DNA of 6,923 nt from Elusimicrobiota bacterium (lineage in GTDB: Bacteria > Elusimicrobiota > Elusimicrobia > UBA1565 > UBA9628): positions 1-6,923 of the forward strand of contig JACQBB010000185.1 in the NCBI GenBank assembly GCA_016194625.1, written 5' to 3'. Numbering within the stretch: the first letter of the stretch is position 1; each line of letters opens with the position of its first letter. The translations under genes and the position numbers were made by a program. This document shows positions 6,907-6,923 of this stretch, piece after piece. The notes beneath the pieces are model-generated. The model had not been told where the DNA came from. It searched no databases and saw only the letters and a list, made by a program, of their open reading frames with translations.

Positions 6907-6923
6907 CAGTTCGTCTCCGAGCC
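6906..6923 (-). CDS. Possible 3' end of an upstream gene (five codons)
   Basis: At the right edge, one minus-strand frame reads GSETN and then TGA (6908-6906), sharing base 6906 with the ATG of the lyase in the same TGATG arrangement seen at the lyase-kinase junction. This would fit an upstream operon gene, but five codons cannot prove coding. The same bases also hold the GGAG ribosome-binding site of the lyase. Confidence 0.25.
   Translation of the reverse strand, partial: GSETN

Overview
The window is about 70% GC by eye and almost fully coding, all on the minus strand. It reads as one compact bacterial operon. In order of transcription (right to left) it holds: a possible five-codon tail of an unseen upstream gene at the right edge; a tryptophanase-family PLP lyase (5524-6906); a soluble histidine kinase preceded by three receiver-like domains (3455-5524); a GlcD-type FAD oxidase fused to a shortened GlcE-like module (1459-3450); a GlcF-type iron-sulfur subunit (121-1413); and the first 43 codons of a protein that appears to begin with a GAF domain (1-131, running off the left edge). 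The junctions are very tight: TGATG one-base overlaps before and after the lyase, a 4-base gap before glcDE, 45 bases before glcF and an 11-base overlap between glcF and the GAF gene. The plus-strand open frames are GC-rich shadows.

The host cannot be fixed from this sequence alone. High GC, short intergenic gaps, an anaerobe-style amino-acid lyase and a cytoplasmic kinase with several receiver domains would fit an environmental bacterium of a deep-branching or little-cultured phylum, or a deltaproteobacterial-type lineage. This is inference only; no rRNA or marker gene is present.

How the genes may work together: the lyase would split tryptophan (or tyrosine) to pyruvate, ammonia and indole (or phenol). 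GlcDE and GlcF together resemble the flavin and iron-sulfur subunits of a membrane-associated 2-hydroxyacid (glycolate or D-lactate) dehydrogenase, which would feed electrons towards quinone; with D-lactate it would also yield pyruvate. The kinase and the GAF protein would add sensing. The shared substrate logic and any signalling link are inference; the shared strand and tight spacing are seen directly.

The most interesting points are: the shortened GlcE module fused to GlcD; a lyase with a largely tyrosine-phenol-lyase-like body but tryptophanase-like specificity positions; a kinase whose three receivers all lack parts of the phosphorylation site, one of them split by a flexible insert; and a perfect TATAAT exactly six bases before the glcF ATG, below two small hairpins, as expected for a leaderless internal promoter. 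The only stretch without a clear gene is the 45-base glcDE-glcF gap; no RNA gene, mobile element or CRISPR array was seen.
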